The notes under the pieces were generated by a model. It was not told the origin of the DNA and did not search any database. It saw nothing but the letters and a program-made list of their open reading frames with translations. From assembly GCF_042675645.1 (NCBI RefSeq), contig NZ_JBHTJH010000017.1:1-64000 (forward strand): DNA of 64,000 nucleotides. The letters are read 5' to 3'. Below are positions 1-7,865 of the stretch, piece by piece. The translations under genes were made by a program, and so were the position numbers. Numbering within the stretch: position 1 is the stretch's first letter; every line of letters starts with the position of its first letter. This DNA comes from Sungkyunkwania multivorans. Its GTDB lineage: Bacteria; Bacteroidota; Bacteroidia; Flavobacteriales; Flavobacteriaceae.

Positions 1-515
1 GCCAGGCGGCTCGCGTACCCGAAGGCGCTCTCCCCGCTCTGGACGCTGTAGTGCAGCGCATCCGTGTTCCCCGGGGACACCGAAAGCTCCACCTTCGACT
101 TGTCATAGTCCTGGAAGGTCCTCTCCACGATCCCCGAGAGCGGCGTGTCGCTGAAAGAGGCATGGTGCGGACCGTCGTCCGTCAGCACCGAGGCGCTCAT
201 CGCGGTGATCACCACCACGTCCCCGTGCTGGTACTGGAAGCCGCGTGTGCTCGTGATCGACGTCACAACCCCCTTGAACTCAAGCTCCTTGTAAAGGCTG
301 ATGCCGTCCAGAGAGCCCACCTTCAGCGTCAGCACCTCACCAAGGAAGTTCTTCGTCTCCGTGGAGAGCTCGCCAGAGGCGTCCTCCAGAACGTCCGTGC
401 GGCAGACCACCTCCAGATGGTGGTGCGCGTCGATGCGCTGCTCCAAACGGAACTCCTTGAAGGCCTTCAACTGGTCCCCCCCTATGTATATCTCTATCGT
501 CGATTGTAATGCCAT
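1..515 (-). CDS. vgrG: VgrG (TssI) spike protein, N-terminal part, cut by the window edge
   Basis: The minus strand from the ATG at 515 is open for 171 codons to the window edge. The protein begins MALQSTIEIYIGGDQLKAF and contains ESAFGYASRLA near the end of the visible part, which fits the gp27-like N-terminal domain of VgrG, the trimeric spike that tips the T6SS Hcp tube and carries effectors. It follows two tssD genes, a putative effector and a lipoprotein on the same strand, as expected for a vgrG module. Its base composition is striking: I count about 63% G+C over 1-480, with G or C in nearly every third codon position, while the next 500 bases are clearly AT-rich. This suggests a different origin from the surrounding genes. 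The C-terminus (needle, possible effector domain) lies outside the window. Confidence 0.85.
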   Translation of the reverse strand, partial: MALQSTIEIYIGGDQLKAFKEFRLEQRIDAHHHLEVVCRTDVLEDASGELSTETKNFLGEVLTLKVGSLDGISLYKELEFKGVVTSITSTRGFQYQHGDVVVITAMSASVLTDDGPHHASFSDTPLSGIVERTFQDYDKSKVELSVSPGNTDALHYSVQSGESAFGYASRL

Positions 516-553
516 GGCTATCGGTTTTTATCGGTTGTTTTGTAGATCGTATT

Positions 554-1003
554 TCAAAATTCAGACCCTTTTTCCCATTTTAACAAATGAACCGGTCTAT
601 ATATCTCACTATCTTTCTCGTACCAGACCGTGATATTTTGTAATGAATCCAAACTCCATATCGCTTCACGAATATTTATATTTCTTCTTGTGTATTGATC
701 CTTGGTGTAGATATTGTATAGTTCTATTCTTGATTCTGGCAAGGCTTCATCAATCAAAAAATCCTCTGTATTTTTCGGCTTGCCATATTTGGTCACAGAT
801 TCCGAATAATTAATGGTAGAGATAACCTTGATTTCAATGGGTTTGTTTTGCATTGGTGGTGATTTTTTCTGTTGCTCAGGTGGCTGTGCCGTAATCTTCT
901 CTGAAAGTTCGATTTTAGCATCCTTTTCTTTGCATCCCATCATAGTTAATAAGACGATGGACAAGAACAAAGACCTGTATATACACTTAACGATGGGAAA
1001 CAT
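554..1003 (-). CDS. Lipoprotein, probable immunity protein for the adjacent metallopeptidase
   Basis: The 149-residue protein has a lipoprotein signal: positive N-terminus, hydrophobic stretch and a lipobox-like MMGC ending near residue 24, followed by a charged linker. I recognise no domain in the mature part. Its start overlaps the end of the upstream putative effector gene by 17 bp, so the two are probably translated together, and vgrG follows 38 bp downstream. A small exported lipoprotein coupled to a toxin candidate beside vgrG is the usual position of a T6SS immunity protein. A peptidase acting in the periplasm would need an immunity protein anchored there. The immunity role is inferred from position only. 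It could also be an accessory lipoprotein. Confidence 0.55.
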   Translation of the reverse strand: MFPIVKCIYRSLFLSIVLLTMMGCKEKDAKIELSEKITAQPPEQQKKSPPMQNKPIEIKVISTINYSESVTKYGKPKNTEDFLIDEALPESRIELYNIYTKDQYTRRNINIREAIWSLDSLQNITVWYEKDSEIYRPVHLLKWEKGSEF

Positions 1004-1637
1004 AACTAAAAGAGGTGTTTGGTATCATCTTGTTCAGTTCCTTCAACACAAAGTCGATATGTCTTTTTCTAAGTTCATTACCAATATTCATGATGCTTTT
1101 TTTATCTGAGAAGTATGCGCTAGTGCTTCGGTACTCATCACCATGACCGCCAGTATATGCATACTTTGAATTCCCTGTGGCATGACCAAACTCATGGCTC
1201 ACCGGATATTGCTTGTAGGTGGTTCCCCCATTGATTCTTTTTACAACTGCGAGGTCTTCGGTATCCAATGAAATCTTTCTATTGCTCCAACCAACGCTGC
1301 TGGTTTTAAATTTTCCTTTTGGAATCTTAGTGACCTCCACTGACCAATGCGGCTTTGACAATTCCCATTTGATATCAAAATTTAATGTGAAATCCTGATG
1401 CTTGTATGTTTTTGCAAAACTCGAACTTCCACTTACGCTAACCACATACTTATTGCTCCATTGACCCCAGATCAATGTATCCGCTCGATGGTGAAAATCT
1501 TTTTTCTCTTTATACGTCCATGAGGTGGTCGCAGGATCATTCAGCCAGGTATATTGCCATCTTTGTTGAATAAGAATCATCTTCCTCTTTTCTTCGACGA
1601 AGATATCCATCCGATCTGTTTTGCGACTAACTCCCAT
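987..1637 (-). CDS. Putative T6SS zinc-metallopeptidase effector (HExxH, Met-turn-like motif)
   Basis: From the ATG at 1637 the gene encodes 216 residues. The frame stays open upstream to about 1703 with a possible TTG at 1682. Near residues 147-156 it has SHEFGHATGN, a zinc-peptidase HExxH with a glycine placed as in HExxHxxG metzincins. A candidate third ligand follows in GGHGDEY (His about 165), and SIMN (about 181-184) resembles the Met-turn of that clan. No signal peptide is visible, as expected for a toxin loaded on the T6SS. It lies between tssD and a lipoprotein gene plus vgrG, overlapping the lipoprotein gene by 17 bp. The peptidase assignment rests on motifs. The effector role is inferred from position. 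The N-terminal half (many Trp and Lys) is unfamiliar to me. The eleventh motif position is Lys, not His or Asp, so it is not a textbook metzincin. Confidence 0.6.
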   Translation of the reverse strand: MGVSRKTDRMDIFVEEKRKMILIQQRWQYTWLNDPATTSWTYKEKKDFHHRADTLIWGQWSNKYVVSVSGSSSFAKTYKHQDFTLNFDIKWELSKPHWSVEVTKIPKGKFKTSSVGWSNRKISLDTEDLAVVKRINGGTTYKQYPVSHEFGHATGNSKYAYTGGHGDEYRSTSAYFSDKKSIMNIGNELRKRHIDFVLKELNKMIPNTSFSYVSHR

Positions 1638-1800
1638 TATTTTGAAATTGAATATTGGTTGACATCCCGGTAGTGGGTTCAAAACATACAGTCGATCGAG
1701 CGTTTAAATATGTCGTGCGCCTCTCATCAACTTTCTGTTGTAGGCCTCTGATGGCTTTTTGAAGAAAAAGCAATACAATAAACCCCTTACCGCGCGGTGC

Positions 1801-2193
1801 TTATTTCGAAGGCCAATTGTTCACAAAGGTAGTTCCCTTTACTTTGATCTCTTTTGCCGAGAGCACCATATGAATTTGTAATGGACTGCTATCAACCGAG
1901 TTGAAACGTTCGGTATATTCAACACAATAAGCATCTGCAAATTCTAATTTCTTTAAGCTAGACATATTATCCCTTCTGTAAAAAACGATCTCGCCGGACT
2001 TCGTTTGAGTTGGAGAGATCATCCAATCTAAAAGATCGGTCTTTGCATTGGATTCTATGAGCACGCTTATTTGGCCGCCTCTTGGCTTTGCGCTTGGACG
2101 ATTGGTGTAATCAACATCTTGCTGGAAAGTGAACGAACAGTCGAGAATATTTAGCTCTTCACCGTCTATACTTAGCTTGGCTAAAAATGACAT
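1801..2193 (-). CDS. tssD: T6SS tube protein TssD (Hcp-like), second copy
   Basis: The 130-residue protein begins MSFLAKLSIDGEELNILDCSF and has the conserved block NRPSAKPRGGQISVLIES, close to the Bacteroidota TssD family, which forms the Hcp tube. It is clearly a paralogue of the gene at 2345-2731: same length, same MSF start, the RPS-x3-RGG motif, the SDWM/LDWM motif and a shared LSAKEI/LSAREI ending. It sits directly ahead of the putative effector gene, 164 bp upstream of its ATG. It may be a tube subunit specialised for carrying that effector, while the other copy is the main subunit. That division of labour is inference. Confidence 0.88.
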   Translation of the reverse strand: MSFLAKLSIDGEELNILDCSFTFQQDVDYTNRPSAKPRGGQISVLIESNAKTDLLDWMISPTQTKSGEIVFYRRDNMSSLKKLEFADAYCVEYTERFNSVDSSPLQIHMVLSAKEIKVKGTTFVNNWPSK

Positions 2194-2286
2194 ATGAGAT
2201 GGTTTTGGTTATAAAATGAATCTTACGATATAGGACCCTGAAGATTTAGTGCCCAAAAAGTCCTGTTCGGATAGTAGTAAGATACT

Positions 2287-2314
2287 AAGGGAGTGACGAT
2301 GAAATCACTCCCTT
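2287..2314 (-). terminator. Hairpin between the two tssD genes
   Basis: A perfect 10-bp stem (AAGGGAGTGA / TCACTCCCTT) with an 8-nt loop starts about 30 nt after the stop codon of the first tssD gene on the minus strand. It lacks a strong T-tract on that strand, so it may be a 3' stabiliser or an attenuator rather than a full terminator. It would allow much higher expression of the first tssD than of the downstream effector module. Confidence 0.5.
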
Positions 2315-2344
2315 GGTAAAAAACTTATGCCGAAAAGGTGTTAA

Positions 2345-2731
2345 TTATACCCATTGGTTTTCATGAACACCATTCCCAACACCTATCTCTCTTGCCGATA
2401 AGGTGATTGTTTCTGTCATCGGATTTTTCCCGGTGGCATCAAAATTCTCCACATATTTTACAGCATAGGCGTCTGTAAATTTCAACTCCTTGGAAGTCGC
2501 CTCAGTGTCTCTCTTTAAGAACACTATAGAACCGCTTCTTAGTTCAAAGTTGTTAAACATCCAGTCTGAAAGACCAGTGTCGTTGGTGGATTCTACTTCG
2601 ATGGTGATTTTTCCCCCTCTAGTGATAGAAGACGGGCGTCCGGTTGCGTCGGTCTCTTGGTGAAGACCATAATTACAGGCAAGAACATTGTAATCCTTCC
2701 CTCCTACTTTTAAAACTGCTTTAAAAGACAT
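2345..2731 (-). CDS. tssD: T6SS tube protein TssD (Hcp-like), first copy
   Basis: The 128-residue protein starts MSFKAVLKVGGKDYNVLAC and carries GRPSSITRGGKITIEVES and the LSDWM motif, matching the Bacteroidota TssD family. It forms stacked hexameric rings of the T6SS tube that is fired out of the cell with VgrG at its tip. The gene has its own AT-rich upstream region of about 180 bp (2732-2913), is followed by a hairpin, and is probably the highly expressed main tube subunit. The paralogue at 1801-2193 follows downstream. Confidence 0.9.
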   Translation of the reverse strand: MSFKAVLKVGGKDYNVLACNYGLHQETDATGRPSSITRGGKITIEVESTNDTGLSDWMFNNFELRSGSIVFLKRDTEATSKELKFTDAYAVKYVENFDATGKNPMTETITLSAREIGVGNGVHENQWV

Positions 2732-2913
2732 AATAATAAAGGTTATAGTTAATAAATAATAATAAATAAGACTAAATAATAAACGTGACTTGCACGGAGC
2801 TAATTTAATAAAAAAAAATTAAAACTTCCTAGCTGTACTGCTAATTATCAGCAAATTATGTGTAAAAAAGTAGTGCTAGAAGCAAGTTGAAAAGCAAGAA
2901 AACGCCCTAGGAT

Positions 2914-3786
2914 CTAAGCGCGCTCACATATGACCACATCATCCTCTTTGATGCCGTTGGATTCAACGGTCCTTGAGAAATCTATATGCTTCCTAGACCT
3001 GAACCAGCTTGGCTTTGAGTAAAAAATCCAACCGTTTGGATTATTGGCCTCGTCCAAGAAATTTATTTTACTTTCAGGATGCAATTCGTTGTAGTCATTA
3101 ATGAAAAAATAGAAGAGTTTTCCGAACTCCATTTTTTCAGGTGCTTTCAATCGAAAATTGGTCAGGTCCTCCTGAGCATTATCTTTAAAAAGCTCAAATG
3201 AGATCACTAGCGGATTTTGCATTTCTTCGTCCTTTGGATCACTCATCTTTTTATCTATCGGATAGAACCATTTCTTATAGATGGAAACGGGGATTGCCAC
3301 GGCATACTCGTATGTTTTCAACACCATCAAAGGAATCATATACCATAAGGCAGCGACCATAAAAACATATTTGTATTGAGGTTCGTAGATGTCGAGAACG
3401 GCCACAAAAGAGATCAATCCGATCATTATTGTAACCAACGTGAGCAAAAACTCGGGCCAAAAGCCAGGGCTTTTTTCGGAGAGCGCTGGAAAAAACTTTC
3501 TCATGGCCAGCACGTGCAATATGCCAAAACAGAAGAAGACCACTTGAAAACCGATGAAGCTGTTCAGTGGAATATCATTTAAGACCTTATCATTGCTTAA
3601 GAGCGCATTTAAGGCAAATAGAAGCAATACCACGAGAAACCACAAAATGACCTTCTTCCTATTCTTTACAAAAAGCTTCTTGAGGGCCGCGACAAATCCC
3701 ATAAGGATGGCGCTTATTGCTATAAGAATAATACCTATCTTGAAGAAATCAGGACTCATAGTGGTGGTTGCTAAAAAAAGGTTCAT
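2914..3786 (-). CDS. tssN: T6SS membrane protein TssN
   Basis: The 290-residue protein has about five hydrophobic segments in its first 180 residues (starting near 15, 45, 75, 110 and 135) and a soluble, charged C-terminal half of about 110 residues. This layout and sequence fit TssN, a membrane protein specific to the Bacteroidota (subtype iii) T6SS, which lacks the usual TssJLM complex and is thought to use TssN, TssO, TssP, TssQ and TssR instead. Its ATG overlaps the stop codon of the upstream TssG-like gene by 4 bp, showing tight co-translation. Confidence 0.85.
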   Translation of the reverse strand: MNLFLATTTMSPDFFKIGIILIAISAILMGFVAALKKLFVKNRKKVILWFLVVLLLFALNALLSNDKVLNDIPLNSFIGFQVVFFCFGILHVLAMRKFFPALSEKSPGFWPEFLLTLVTIMIGLISFVAVLDIYEPQYKYVFMVAALWYMIPLMVLKTYEYAVAIPVSIYKKWFYPIDKKMSDPKDEEMQNPLVISFELFKDNAQEDLTNFRLKAPEKMEFGKLFYFFINDYNELHPESKINFLDEANNPNGWIFYSKPSWFRSRKHIDFSRTVESNGIKEDDVVICERA

Positions 3787-4703
3787 ATTGCTGTGGTTAA
3801 ACCCATTCTCGGGTTATTGGTTGCTTCTAGTACAAAATTATTTTCTTTTTCTGAAACTTCCACTACGATATCGTATTCAAATTCCAGTGGTAAGAAATAA
3901 TCACAAAAAACTTCTATAAATCGTCTTGTCTCTTTGAGGACAAAAACTTCTACATTTTCTTTTTTTATCGGACCTATGATAATATCAACGGCAGGATATC
4001 TAACACGTGTCTCATCTAGCCCGAGGGTCATATTAAGACCCAATTGTCGTGTTACCTTATTCGACTCTCCCCGAAATTTGACCGTCTTATCATTTCGGGT
4101 GATTTCCGTTCTCTCTCCCAGTATTCTTTCTAGGCAGACCGCCATCACCTCTAAATTACCGGCGATCTGGTGGGCGTACGGTAGTAATTTTAGTAATTTG
4201 CTCGTATATCTTTTTGGCAAACGCTCATCGAGCTGCCAGAAATCATAAAAAAAACGATCGTTCAGGTCTGTAAATTTGTCTATGAACTTTCGTTCATTCT
4301 CTTCGACATTTACCTTTTGGAGAAAGAACTCATTCTCCAAGGGGGCAAAGAAGTCTCTGGCCTCTTTCTCCTGCGTCTTGTTCTTTGCACGGACCTGACT
4401 AAATTCGACTTCCTCTCCTCCCTTTACCTGTTCGTGGAACAGGCCTTCGGGAAGCTTGTCATAAATGCCATTTCTAGCAAGGTTGAGTCGAATTCTATCC
4501 GCGCTTTTGTCTAAAGTATTCAGCTCAAAGTCAACGATATCTCTGCGATAAGATCGAGCAAAAGTACTTTTATTATAGATGTCGAAATAATTGATTGTCA
4601 ACTTCGACTTCTTCAATGCTTCTGCAACGATCACCTCAGCCTTTAGTCCTTGATAGAACGAACAGAGTTCTTCATATACTCGATGTACCTCTTCGTTTTT
4701 CAT
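3783..4703 (-). CDS. tssG: T6SS baseplate protein, TssG-like
   Basis: I place the start at the ATG at 4703 (MKNEEVHRVYEEL, 306 residues). A TTG at 4709 adds two residues. The segment RLNLARNGIYDKLPEGLFHE resembles the TssG region that introduces the folded domain, and the length fits TssG. TssG forms the baseplate wedge with TssF and TssE, and both partners are encoded just across the divergent promoter. There is no signal peptide or membrane segment, consistent with a cytoplasmic baseplate role. Sequence similarity of subtype iii TssG to canonical TssG is low, so the name is probable rather than certain. Confidence 0.72.
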   Translation of the reverse strand: MKNEEVHRVYEELCSFYQGLKAEVIVAEALKKSKLTINYFDIYNKSTFARSYRRDIVDFELNTLDKSADRIRLNLARNGIYDKLPEGLFHEQVKGGEEVEFSQVRAKNKTQEKEARDFFAPLENEFFLQKVNVEENERKFIDKFTDLNDRFFYDFWQLDERLPKRYTSKLLKLLPYAHQIAGNLEVMAVCLERILGERTEITRNDKTVKFRGESNKVTRQLGLNMTLGLDETRVRYPAVDIIIGPIKKENVEVFVLKETRRFIEVFCDYFLPLEFEYDIVVEVSEKENNFVLEATNNPRMGLTTAI

Positions 4704-4724
4704 AGTCAAAGGAGTGGCACGATT

Positions 4725-5354
4725 TTAAGGTTCAAGTTTACTGTTAAGAACTTCTGGCTTCAAGGGCTTTCGACCTGCCGATACAAAGAGTCGTTGCCAA
4801 TAAGGATCTTTCAAATTACTTATCTTTACTCCAGGGCCAGTAGTTTCCCTTCTAGCCGTGGAATGCACAAATTTGTTGTTTCCCAAATAAAAACCCACAT
4901 GCGTGATCGGAGCAAATTCCGACCCTTGAGGATTAAAAAAGATAAGGTCTCCCTGCCTGAGATATTTTTGCCCTTTGAACCTATCGGTATCTGGCGCATT
5001 AAATTGTTTTTCGGCAGTTCGCTCGATCAGAACATCATACACATCATGATAGATATATTGAACAAAGAAGGAACAATCGATCCCGCTCTTATCCTCTCCT
5101 CCAAGTTTATACGGCGTATTCATCCAACCGTCTATGAATTCAAAAAGTTTTATGTTGCTTATTTTTTCGGGTCTGACGTTTAAGATCGAAGCGTATTTTT
5201 TCTGAATAGGGTGTATTTTGTTCTTTTTGGCCAAAGCGATGGAGTCTCTTCGCTGTTGCTCTAATGCTTCTGTCAATGCTTTCTTACTTCCTCCACAACT
5301 GGCAAGCGCAACAATTATGATGAATAGAATCGCTGGTTTGAAAATGGTATTCAT
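4725..5354 (-). CDS. NlpC/P60 (C40) peptidoglycan endopeptidase lipoprotein
   Basis: The 209-residue protein has a lipoprotein signal ending in ALASCGG (Cys near 20), a charged linker, then an NlpC/P60 domain: catalytic Cys in GIDCSFFVQY (about residue 93), His in THVGFYLGN and a second His in KFVHSTARR. Such enzymes cut stem-peptide bonds in peptidoglycan. It is the first gene of the minus arm of the T6SS locus, 21 bp upstream of tssG. It may open the cell wall for assembly of the trans-envelope apparatus, or it may fill the place of the lipoprotein component. The catalytic residues are visible, and the T6SS role is inferred from position. Confidence 0.85.
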   Translation of the reverse strand: MNTIFKPAILFIIIVALASCGGSKKALTEALEQQRRDSIALAKKNKIHPIQKKYASILNVRPEKISNIKLFEFIDGWMNTPYKLGGEDKSGIDCSFFVQYIYHDVYDVLIERTAEKQFNAPDTDRFKGQKYLRQGDLIFFNPQGSEFAPITHVGFYLGNNKFVHSTARRETTGPGVKISNLKDPYWQRLFVSAGRKPLKPEVLNSKLEP

Positions 5355-5380
5355 TATGTAATTTGGTGTTATTGGAAAGA

Positions 5381-5388
5381 CAAATATA
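5381..5388 (-). promoter_or_regulatory. Candidate -7 box for the minus T6SS arm
   Basis: The minus strand reads TATATTTG, a full match to the Bacteroidota -7 consensus TAnnTTTG, 26 bp upstream of the lipoprotein ATG. I see no good TTTG at the expected -33 distance, so this is a weak call. Confidence 0.3.
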
Positions 5389-5468
5389 AAAAACAGTGTT
5401 GATTTTGTACTGATTATAAGGACATAACATTAAATTTTTATGGCCGATGTGCATCTTATCGAGTAGGA

Positions 5469-5499
5469 TCGCACTTTATCGCACTTTATGCGCATAAAG
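5469..5499. promoter_or_regulatory. Tandem repeat plus palindrome in the divergent T6SS promoter region
   Basis: TCGCACTTTA occurs twice head to tail (5469-5478, 5479-5488). The second copy runs into a perfect 16-bp palindrome, CTTTATGCGCATAAAG (5484-5499). The element lies in the 218-bp gap between the divergent minus arm and tssE. A site this symmetric between two arms of one system is a good candidate operator for a dimeric regulator. No regulator gene is present in the T6SS part of the window. Confidence 0.45.
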
Positions 5500-5572
5500 C
5501 ATACCCGAAAATAAAATCTTTAGTACCTTGCGGTGACCTTTTTTGTTGACAATGACCAATTGACCATAACCG

Positions 5573-5998
5573 ATGATCACATCCTATTACAAGTTACCCT
5601 TAGAAGTTTCTAAAATTGTAAAGAACAATGATTTACAGAAGTGCGATATAAAACAATCGATCGTACACTTCGTACATCTTATCACCACCTCATATTTTGG
5701 AGAATGCACATTTGACGAATCCTTTGGTTGCTCTATTTGGAATGTTGATTTCGATAATTTGACCAGCACCAATAGACTTAGAAACATTATTGCAGAGTCG
5801 TTGGAGGAAAGCATCGAAAAACATGAAAAACGACTCGATAAGGTAAGCATACGTATCGATATTAAACAGGAGGAGCTTAAAAGTACTTTCAACAGAATCA
5901 AAAAAAGAGTAGACATTCGAGTAAAGGGCGTGATCAAGCAGACCAACGAACCATTTCAGAGTCTCGAAAAGTTCTATATCGCACCACTTTCATACTAG
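5573..5998 (+). CDS. tssE: T6SS baseplate protein TssE (gp25-like)
   Basis: The 141-residue protein matches the gp25/TssE fold family. The early segment KQSIVHFVHLITTSYFGECTF corresponds to the region before the conserved loop, and the length is right for a lone gp25 domain. TssE joins the sheath to the baseplate wedge. It opens the plus arm of the T6SS locus, 10 bp before tssF. Its ATG is at 5573. Confidence 0.8.
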   Translation: MITSYYKLPLEVSKIVKNNDLQKCDIKQSIVHFVHLITTSYFGECTFDESFGCSIWNVDFDNLTSTNRLRNIIAESLEESIEKHEKRLDKVSIRIDIKQEELKSTFNRIKKRVDIRVKGVIKQTNEPFQSLEKFYIAPLSY

Positions 5999-6008
5999 AT
6001 CCATTACC

Positions 6009-7841
6009 ATGAGTTCTGAGACCAATCAGCAGATAAAAAATCGCATGATCAAAAAGGCCGCCTCGCTATGGGGGGTATCTCCAAATGAGATCAACAGTTC
6101 TTTTGATCCCATAGTAGCCTTATTGATCGGTGCATGTGCCTCAGAGATAGAGAAGATCTCGGGGGAGCTCAACGAGTCCCAAACCAGAATTACGGAGCGA
6201 CTCATCCAATTGATGACCCCAGAGACCATCTACGGATCCAAGCCAGCCCACGCCATCGCTTACGCCTCCCCAGTAGACGCTTCGATGAATATCACACCAG
6301 AGCATCTGCTTTACTATAAAAAGAAAGACACTTCTAAAAACGCTCGACAAGAAATAAACAACATCTATTTTTCACCGGTACAAACATTTAAACTGATGAA
6401 TGCCTCGGTGGTCTACATGTTGGCCAAAGGGCAACTCTTTGAAGTTGGTGGCAAAATGAAGACGGGAAGCAAACTTCATTTCAAAGATCGTAAGGAACAT
6501 CCAAAGTCGACCATCTACTTAGGGTTGAAAGCTGATAGTACCAATATTTCCTTAAAGGGAACCTCGCTGTATTTTGAACTACAGGACATCGAAAAGACCG
6601 AACTATTCTATCATCATTTGAAGAATGCAAGTTTTCATCTCAATGGCAAGGCATTGGAGGTTAAGCCGGGATATGTAAATTCTGGTAAGTCCGATATGAT
6701 GAGTCTTGCCGCTATCTTCGATTATAAACCAAATAAGACCCGCAATATTGAGAATCAGGTAAAGGAGATCTACAAACAATATTTTATTTCGTTCACGTCA
6801 GAAGGTAAATTAAAGAAAGAGGGGAAGATACCAGATGAATTAAAAGACCTTATCGACCTTGAACAACATGAAGATTTTGAAAGCTTGAACTGGTTAAAGA
6901 TCACCTTTCCACGAATCTTGAATGACAGTATACTCGAAAACATCTATTGTTCTTTTAACGCCTTCCCAGTTCTTAATAGGAAATGGGAAAGTTTCTCCTA
7001 TCAACTCAAAGATTTTATCGACATAGTGCCAATTGATACCATGTCCTTGTTTTTGGACATCAAAAGTGTCTCTAGCACTTCGGGAAAATTGTACAAATTG
7101 AGGGAGAATGATTCCTCTGAAGATCACAAAGGGACCTTTGTTCTTCGACAAAATAATATTGGCAAATTAGATTCGAGAAGGGCCAAGGAGCATATTACAC
7201 ATTTTATCGAATTGCTGAAGGACGAAAGTGCATCTTTCTCCTTTCTAGGCAATGACTTTCTGCAATCGAACATCAACGAGCTGAACCAGATCATCTCCCT
7301 TTTAGAAAAGAAAGTGGCAGAAACAGGAAATCGCTTTGGTGACACACACTATATCTCGGTGACCCCATATAAAAAACGGGAGACCTTGCTTATCGACTAT
7401 TGGACCACCAATGGGGCCGACGCCAATAATGTTAAATCTGGTAGCCCTTTGAGTATTTATCAAGGTAGCGCCATTAGACAAAAAAGTGCCATGCTTCTTA
7501 CAACTTCTATGCAAGGAAAGGATAATCTGAGCATGGACGAACGCCTCAATGCATATCGAAGAGCCTTACTCTCGCGGAACAGAATTGTTACCAAGGAAGA
7601 CATAAAAGCTTTATGCTATGAACTATGCGGTGACAAAGTGGAGCGAATAGAGACGAGAAAGGGCTTTAAAACAGATCTGGATACACACAAAGGATTAATT
7701 CCCTGTGTTGAAGTTATTTTGCATTCTAGCAAAAAAGTAAATAAATTAGATGTAGAATGGGAAGTTTTGAAAAACAACATTCTATCCACGCTTAATCAGC
7801 AGTCATTGAATATCTTTGCCTACAAGATAACCGTCGTATAA
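6009..7841 (+). CDS. tssF: T6SS baseplate protein TssF
   Basis: The 610-residue protein begins with a TssF-type segment: SLWGVSPNEI, then DPIVALLIGACASEIEKI and RLIQLMTPETIYGSKPAHAI, which resembles the TssF opening that ends in a proline-rich PAHA/PAYS motif. TssF builds the wedge that surrounds the VgrG hub. The gene lies between tssE (10 bp) and the PKD protein (24 bp) and is clearly part of one operon. It has no membrane segment. Confidence 0.85.
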   Translation: MSSETNQQIKNRMIKKAASLWGVSPNEINSSFDPIVALLIGACASEIEKISGELNESQTRITERLIQLMTPETIYGSKPAHAIAYASPVDASMNITPEHLLYYKKKDTSKNARQEINNIYFSPVQTFKLMNASVVYMLAKGQLFEVGGKMKTGSKLHFKDRKEHPKSTIYLGLKADSTNISLKGTSLYFELQDIEKTELFYHHLKNASFHLNGKALEVKPGYVNSGKSDMMSLAAIFDYKPNKTRNIENQVKEIYKQYFISFTSEGKLKKEGKIPDELKDLIDLEQHEDFESLNWLKITFPRILNDSILENIYCSFNAFPVLNRKWESFSYQLKDFIDIVPIDTMSLFLDIKSVSSTSGKLYKLRENDSSEDHKGTFVLRQNNIGKLDSRRAKEHITHFIELLKDESASFSFLGNDFLQSNINELNQIISLLEKKVAETGNRFGDTHYISVTPYKKRETLLIDYWTTNGADANNVKSGSPLSIYQGSAIRQKSAMLLTTSMQGKDNLSMDERLNAYRRALLSRNRIVTKEDIKALCYELCGDKVERIETRKGFKTDLDTHKGLIPCVEVILHSSKKVNKLDVEWEVLKNNILSTLNQQSLNIFAYKITVV

Positions 7842-7865
7842 CAATAACCTTTATGATCATTAGCC

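Noticed and set aside
51..633. Plus-strand open frames of 152 and 110 codons at the left edge
   Set aside because: They mirror the GC-rich vgrG on the minus strand. Their translations are Arg/His-rich and resemble no protein, while the minus frame gives a clear VgrG.
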